Below, in pieces: positions 13,114 to 16,999 of a stretch of DNA of 16,999 nucleotides. Within the stretch, counting starts at the first letter, position 1. The number at the start of each line of letters is the position of its first letter. The notes under the pieces are model-generated. The model worked only from the letters and a program-made list of their open reading frames with translations. It did not search any database and was not told the DNA's origin. Origin of the DNA: Nitrospina sp. (lineage in GTDB: Bacteria; Nitrospinota; Nitrospinia; Nitrospinales; VA-1); assembly GCA_018665625.1 (NCBI GenBank), contig JABJCF010000351.1, positions 1 to 16,999 on the forward strand, written 5' to 3'. The translations under genes were made by a program, and so were the position numbers.

Positions 13114-13266
13114 TTGGAATCACTTTTTAAGTCCATTGAAAGTTTTCTTGTAGGCATTCCTCCTTTACTGCAATTGCTTCTCGGTGTGTTTGCCATGATT
13201 GGGCTGATCAAGCTTTTCATGGTTACTGTGGATTTTATTGAAGACCGCCGCGAAGGAAAAAAGTAA
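13114..13266 (+). CDS. Small membrane protein, 50 aa, hypothetical
   Basis: A short frame beginning TTG 13114 and ending TAA 13264-13266 encodes an amphipathic N-terminus (MESLFKSIESF). One hydrophobic segment follows (residues about 11-37, LVGIPPLLQLLLGVFAMIG and onward), then a strongly charged tail (DFIEDRREGKK). That is the plan of a single-span inner-membrane miniprotein with a cytoplasmic positive tail. An AGG (13103-13105) lies eight bases before the TTG, and a weak promoter pair, TTGCAC (13047-13052) and TATGCT (13070-13075) at 17 bp, is upstream. It ends nine bases before the convergent metallo-beta-lactamase gene's stop. It could be a chance ORF, but the charge and hydrophobicity layout and tight packing argue otherwise. 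Function is unknown. Confidence 0.5.
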   Translation: MESLFKSIESFLVGIPPLLQLLLGVFAMIGLIKLFMVTVDFIEDRREGKK

Positions 13267-13275
13267 CGTTTCAAA

Positions 13276-14028
13276 TCAAAGTTCAAATTGCATCAGGTCG
13301 CGAGCCAGGGCCAGTTCCCCTTTGTAAATATTTTGAACAGTATTTCGGATGTTTTCTAGATCGCAAGGGGGGTAAAAGTGCGTGAGGCAAAGTTTTTTGC
13401 AATTTGCCTCTGCTGCCAACTTTCCAGCCAGCGTTGGGCCTAAATGACCTTCGGTTTTTTCTTCATCGGGCCAGGCGCATTCGAGAATCATCAAGTCTGC
13501 TTCCCTGCCTAAATCAATCATTCCATCGCAATAATCGGTATCGCCAGAGAGCGCGACGGATTTCCCCTTTTCATTTGTAAAGCGGTAACCCCGGCTCATG
13601 GCAATATGCTTCACCTTGCCTGCTTGAACCTTGATTTTCCCGAACTCGTAAATCCCCTCATCAATTTCAACTATATTTAATTTGTATTCGGTAGGTTTTA
13701 ACCAGTGTTTGAATGCCAGCATGAGTTTGTCGAAAAAAACCTGGAATCCGGGTCCGGCAACGATCTCCAAATCTTTTTTGCGAGCATCTAATTGGTAACG
13801 CGACCCGAACAAGAAAGGAATGAGATCGCACATATGGTCGGGATGGTTGTGTGTGAAAAATATGCGATCAATTTCGTGGTAGGTGATTCCCAGGTTTAGG
13901 AGTTGTTTCAGGTTTCCGTAGCCGAAATCGACGAGGGTATTGGTCTCGTTATCCTGAATCAGAACGCCGGAAGAATTGCGCTGTAAAGAGGGCACTGCTG
14001 TTCCCGAACCGAGTATTGTGATTTTCAC
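13276..14028 (-). CDS. Metallo-beta-lactamase-fold hydrolase, ribonuclease Z-like
   Basis: This 250-aa protein has a complete two-metal MBL site in the RNase Z order: THNHPDH (His60, His62, Asp64, His65), His141 in KVKHIAMSRGYRF, Asp163 in SGDTDY, and His217 in LTHFYP, with His195 in GHLGPT nearby. The KHIAMSRGYRF block is especially like RNase Z. It is shorter than typical tRNA 3'-processing RNase Z (about 300 aa) and I see no flexible exosite arm, so it may be a general phosphodiesterase of the same superfamily. The start is GTG 14028 without a Shine-Dalgarno, nine bases after the preceding gene's stop, suggesting translational coupling. It is the last gene of the HemY-FIST-Nfu_N-MBL cluster. 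Confidence 0.85.
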   Translation of the reverse strand: MKITILGSGTAVPSLQRNSSGVLIQDNETNTLVDFGYGNLKQLLNLGITYHEIDRIFFTHNHPDHMCDLIPFLFGSRYQLDARKKDLEIVAGPGFQVFFDKLMLAFKHWLKPTEYKLNIVEIDEGIYEFGKIKVQAGKVKHIAMSRGYRFTNEKGKSVALSGDTDYCDGMIDLGREADLMILECAWPDEEKTEGHLGPTLAGKLAAEANCKKLCLTHFYPPCDLENIRNTVQNIYKGELALARDLMQFEL

Positions 14029-14037
14029 TAGATTGAA

Positions 14038-14304
14038 TCAGTAAGCAGATTTTATTGCATCCAAAATGGCTGCTTCCAGATTGCCCCATGAGGATTCAGG
14101 TTTTTTAGTGACGGTGATGAAATCAGCCATCAAAAATACCTGGGTCACACCGTCAATTGCGAACAGAGCTTTGGCAACAGGAGATTCTTCAGCAGCTTCT
14201 ACGTTGGCATAAGTTTTATGACCTGAATCCAGGGCATTGCAATTGAGCGTGTACTTCATTGCATTTTCGTTGGGGGTGCTTGATATGCTTACTTCGACTG
14301 CCAT
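14038..14304 (-). CDS. Stand-alone Nfu/NifU N-terminal domain protein
   Basis: This 88-aa protein matches the Nfu_N domain (Scaffold protein Nfu/NifU N-terminal): AVEVSISSTPNENAMKYTLN at residues 2-21, then SPVAKALFAIDGVTQVFLMAD and a terminal FITVTKKPESSW. In Nfu proteins this domain precedes the CxxC Fe-S carrier domain, which is absent here. A bound cluster is therefore unlikely without a partner, and the one Cys (CNALDS) is isolated. The start ATG 14304 is fixed by AAAGGA (14316-14311) six bases upstream; a longer frame to 14412 runs into the FIST gene and lacks support. It sits 19 bp after the FIST gene and 9 bp before the MBL gene, so it is operon-internal. A role in Fe-S transfer or target recognition is inferred. 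Confidence 0.88.
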   Translation of the reverse strand: MAVEVSISSTPNENAMKYTLNCNALDSGHKTYANVEAAEESPVAKALFAIDGVTQVFLMADFITVTKKPESSWGNLEAAILDAIKSAY

Positions 14305-14323
14305 GCTTTTTCCTTTCGTTATA

Positions 14324-15514
14324 TTAGGCGCGATTCGATTTTCTGAATATGCCAAATGAGCTGGTATAGCCATGCAAGAATGTTGTTTTTCCCACGGGTC
14401 CGATTTCGCCATTACAGAAAAATCCTCCTAAAGGGATTTCTCCAAGTTTGTTGCGGAACATATTGGTGTCGTGGTTCGCCTCTCCGTAAAGATACTTTCC
14501 TCTTCCGAGACAGGAAAACAATAATGCTCCGCTGGCATTTTCTGCGTTACCTTGAGACAGATAGCGTGTGAGCATCACGTCAAGGTCTTCTGCGGACATT
14601 TTTTTATCACGAAGATGGAATTGGACCAATTGCCCTGTTCTAAGCAGTGCGCCGATTGCCAGAGCGCCACTTTCCCGGTCGACTCCCATCAGGTTGCGAA
14701 TTAAAAAGTCGCCTTGCTTAGGGTCGTCTTTCATAGGGTCCATTTCGATGCCCAAAAATAGAGACGTTTGTAATAATTTTTTGTCGGAATCGGAAAGGGT
14801 CTCGTTGAGTTCCTGTAAAACTTCTAATGTGGGTTTGCCATCAAGTTCTTTAAGCAATGTGTCCTGGCAGCCCGTAATTTTCATAGGTTCGCCTATGGGA
14901 CGGCAACCTTGCGCGACAATGGTATCGACCTCTATGTCACCACTTAAGGCAATGCCGATTAATCCATTGTCGTAAATTTTATCTCCCAGATAAAGTGCGT
15001 TACCGCCTAAAGCCTGAGCGCCGCTGGCAAGTCCACCCACTTTTTTGCTGTTTGGGTAAGCGAAGTCGACACCTGCAAGAAATTCATCGCCACGAAAAGA
15101 AAAGGGGTCAGCTAGAAAAATAAAATGTGGTTGGTCTTCGATATTTACATCCAACCATTCACGCCAAACGGTAGGGGAAGTGTCTTGATCGGGCAGTTCT
15201 TTTGTTTCTGAATAAAAAGGTTGGATTTTTACACCGGGCATTTTTGCGCAAGTAATACTGAATGCCGCTTGCTGTTCAACTTCTTCTCCATTCCCTATAA
15301 TGCCACCCCCCGAACAGCCAAACAGCAAACCGGGTTTGAGATACCGGTTAATGATGTCGGGAACTTTGTCGTAAAAATCTTTATATTGAGGAGCAATGAA
15401 TATTACCGTCAAATCGGCCTGATCGTTTCCTAATTGCCGAACAGCTTCTTCGGTAGCTTCCTGGATAGCTGCATCGATATCCGTTTGTTTTGATAGGGCA
15501 GAAACCCATTTCAT
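14324..15514 (-). CDS. FIST N/C domain protein
   Basis: This 396-aa protein has the two FIST halves. FIST_N spans about residues 30-215, with the block LFGCSGGGIIGNGEE at 63-77 and KKVGGLASGA. FIST_C spans about 230-380, with the family's diagnostic LLFSCLGRGKYLYGEANHDT and LGEIPLGGFFCNGEIGPVG. FIST domains are proposed small-ligand sensors (perhaps amino acids), often fused to signalling output domains. Here there is none, and no signal peptide or membrane span, so it is a free cytosolic receptor or enzyme. ATG 15514 is preceded by AAGGAG (15526-15521) at six bases. It lies 53 bp after the protoporphyrinogen oxidase gene and 19 bp before the Nfu_N gene on the same strand. The ligand is unknown. 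Confidence 0.92.
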   Translation of the reverse strand: MKWVSALSKQTDIDAAIQEATEEAVRQLGNDQADLTVIFIAPQYKDFYDKVPDIINRYLKPGLLFGCSGGGIIGNGEEVEQQAAFSITCAKMPGVKIQPFYSETKELPDQDTSPTVWREWLDVNIEDQPHFIFLADPFSFRGDEFLAGVDFAYPNSKKVGGLASGAQALGGNALYLGDKIYDNGLIGIALSGDIEVDTIVAQGCRPIGEPMKITGCQDTLLKELDGKPTLEVLQELNETLSDSDKKLLQTSLFLGIEMDPMKDDPKQGDFLIRNLMGVDRESGALAIGALLRTGQLVQFHLRDKKMSAEDLDVMLTRYLSQGNAENASGALLFSCLGRGKYLYGEANHDTNMFRNKLGEIPLGGFFCNGEIGPVGKTTFLHGYTSSFGIFRKSNRA

Positions 15515-15567
15515 AATTTGCTCCTTCTAATATTCAAAGATGATAAAGATGTTAGATGACAAATAGG

Positions 15568-16989
15568 CTAATGGGATTTACCATTTAAAAATTCTAAAGC
15601 GGATTCTGCTGCAACATTGCCATTTTGAATGCAGTCGGGAATGCCAATGCCTCTATAAGCGCTGCCAGCAAGGAATAGTCCGGGGTAATTTTTCAAATCT
15701 TCCATTATGGAATCAATTCTTTTGGAATGATTCACGTGATATTGAACATTCGATTTGAAATTTTGAAATACTTTGCAAAAAACCGGTGTTTCTGTGATAC
15801 CCATTATTTCCCGCAGATCATCTCTTACAAGTTTTTCCAGGGTTTCCGCATCTTTTTCAGCTATCTCCTCCTGAAGGGCGCCTCCAAGATAACAGCGAAT
15901 CATCACATGCCCTTCGGGTGCGCGATGGGGGAATTTGGAAGAGGTCCAGGTGCAGGCGAGAATGCTTCGTCCTTCTGCCTTTGGAACGACAAATCCAAAT
16001 CCATCGAGAGCGTGGGAGAAACCTTCTTTTTTGTAGCCAAGAGTTACGGTTGCGGTAGAGACATAGTGGATGCGGCTTAGCAGTTCAGCCGACTCAGGAG
16101 CGATAGGCTGTATTAGTTTTGCGGTGATTGCGCCAGGCGTAGAAATGATGACAGCGTCGGCTTGACGTTCCCATCCATCTTCGAGTTTTACATGCCAGCC
16201 ATCTTCTTTATTTTCGAGCGCGGAAACTTTTGCGCCTGATTTGAATTGAACATTTGGAGAATTTTTTATTACCGCATCGACCATTTCACCTAATCCGTTT
16301 TTCAATGTCATAAATAAGGAGTAGGAAGTTTTTGGGCGTTTGCCGGCATTCATCAGCATAGCTTTTTTACGAGCCAGCATTCCCAGAATGAGAGACCGAT
16401 ATTTTCTTTCTGTTTCAACAAACATCGGAAAAGTGCTGCCAATGCTCATTTTTTCCGGATCGCTGGCATATATTCCGGCGAGCATAGGTTCCGCCATTTT
16501 ACTGAGAGCCTCTTCACCCATTCTGCGACGCACGAATGAGGCAAGACTTTCGTCGGAATCATCTGTTTTTTTCGGGATCAGTAAATCGAACGCCATGCGA
16601 ATTTTCCCCATCAAACTGAATAAGGGGGTAAATGCAAATGGTAAAAATTTAGTGGGGATCATCAGGCTGAGTCCATCCGGCATGGTGACCAGTTTGCCGC
16701 CGGTATAAACAAAAGTACTGGGTGCGCCGGGATTAGTACCCGTCAGACGATCTTCCAGTCCGAGTTGTTTGCATAATTGGATTGCAGCGGGCTTTTGTGA
16801 GATAAATGAGTCGGGACCGCGTTCAACGACGAATCCGTCTGACTTTTCTGTGGAAATTTTTCCACCAAACCGGTCACTTCCTTCGAGCACAATGCACTCT
16901 AAATCTGCGCCAGCCTCAATCTCACGCTGAATACGGTAGGCAGTCGCCAATCCGGCGATGCCACCACCAATAATAATAATTTTTTTCAT
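15568..16989 (-). CDS. hemG: Protoporphyrinogen oxidase, HemY/HemG FAD type
   Basis: This 473-aa FAD flavoenzyme is of the oxygen-dependent protoporphyrinogen IX (or coproporphyrinogen III) oxidase family, the penultimate step of heme synthesis. The N-terminal Rossmann motif GGGIAGLATAY (residues 8-18) is followed by VLEGSDRFGGKIST, with Glu36 likely contacting the ribose. The middle carries EPMLAGIYASDPEKMS, typical of the family, and the C-terminal FAD block reads LFLAGSAYRGIGIPDCIQNG. Length is normal and the protein is presumably peripheral on the membrane. The start is certain within this strand: an in-frame TAA lies seven bases before ATG 16989, though no Shine-Dalgarno is visible in the 10 bases left. 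It heads the visible cluster with FIST, Nfu_N and MBL genes. Which porphyrinogen it uses cannot be settled by eye. Confidence 0.93.
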   Translation of the reverse strand: MKKIIIIGGGIAGLATAYRIQREIEAGADLECIVLEGSDRFGGKISTEKSDGFVVERGPDSFISQKPAAIQLCKQLGLEDRLTGTNPGAPSTFVYTGGKLVTMPDGLSLMIPTKFLPFAFTPLFSLMGKIRMAFDLLIPKKTDDSDESLASFVRRRMGEEALSKMAEPMLAGIYASDPEKMSIGSTFPMFVETERKYRSLILGMLARKKAMLMNAGKRPKTSYSLFMTLKNGLGEMVDAVIKNSPNVQFKSGAKVSALENKEDGWHVKLEDGWERQADAVIISTPGAITAKLIQPIAPESAELLSRIHYVSTATVTLGYKKEGFSHALDGFGFVVPKAEGRSILACTWTSSKFPHRAPEGHVMIRCYLGGALQEEIAEKDAETLEKLVRDDLREIMGITETPVFCKVFQNFKSNVQYHVNHSKRIDSIMEDLKNYPGLFLAGSAYRGIGIPDCIQNGNVAAESALEFLNGKSH

Positions 16990-16999
16990 GGCGCATTAT

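Noticed and set aside
14305..14412. N-terminal extension of the Nfu_N gene to an upstream ATG (14412)
   Set aside because: The extension overlaps the end of the FIST gene, has no family similarity, and the internal ATG at 14304 has a good Shine-Dalgarno and begins exactly at the domain.
14568..14975. 135-aa frame opposite the FIST gene
   Set aside because: Ser/Arg-rich low-information composition and full overlap with a well-supported gene mark it as a shadow.
16340..16708. 122-aa frame opposite the protoporphyrinogen oxidase gene
   Set aside because: Antisense of conserved HemY sequence; no ribosome binding site or family motif.

Overview
The window is about 17 kb of bacterial chromosome at moderate GC. 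It suggests a free-living, respiring Gram-negative bacterium: signal peptides point to a periplasm with c-type cytochromes, and there is a complex I subunit, a late heme-biosynthesis oxidase and an Fe-S carrier domain. The mix (NuoB encoded alone, a two-heme cytochrome fused to an ethylbenzene-dehydrogenase-type heme domain, a FIST protein, a probable DUF6178 protein) would fit Nitrospinota or a deltaproteobacterium-like lineage. That taxonomic guess is inference only. I see no insertion sequence, phage gene, CRISPR array or rRNA.

Layout. At 1-65 (minus) is the start of a lysine-rich, histone H1-like protein cut by the window edge, with a good promoter and ribosome binding site. At 365-4084 (plus) come a PgeF/YfiH-type laccase-domain protein, a 595-aa probable alpha-solenoid protein and an endonuclease/exonuclease/phosphatase protein. 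Convergent to these is inorganic pyrophosphatase (minus), then tRNA-Leu(UAA) (minus), an unrecognised 281-aa protein (plus), a small leucine-rich repeat protein (minus) and nuoB alone (plus). The spacers from 4650 to 7775 are rich in short interspersed repeats and palindromes.

At 7776-10785 (minus) is a two-gene exported cytochrome module. The first gene encodes a Met/His-rich leader, two CxxCH domains and an EB_dh-type heme b domain. The second encodes a protein with both one CxxCH and an HExxH motif. Next are an exported DUF1566 protein (minus), a divergent NHLRC2-like thioredoxin/NHL protein (plus) and a 50-aa membrane miniprotein (plus).

At 13276-16989 (minus) is a probable operon: protoporphyrinogen oxidase (HemY/HemG type), FIST-domain protein, stand-alone Nfu N-terminal domain, and an RNase Z-like metallo-beta-lactamase hydrolase. 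The cytochrome module, nuoB, the heme oxidase and the Nfu domain give the window a respiratory and redox-cofactor flavour. The strongest candidates for undescribed biology are the cytochrome/HExxH pair, the FIST-Nfu_N-MBL operon, and the interspersed hairpin repeat that carries a compensatory base-pair change.
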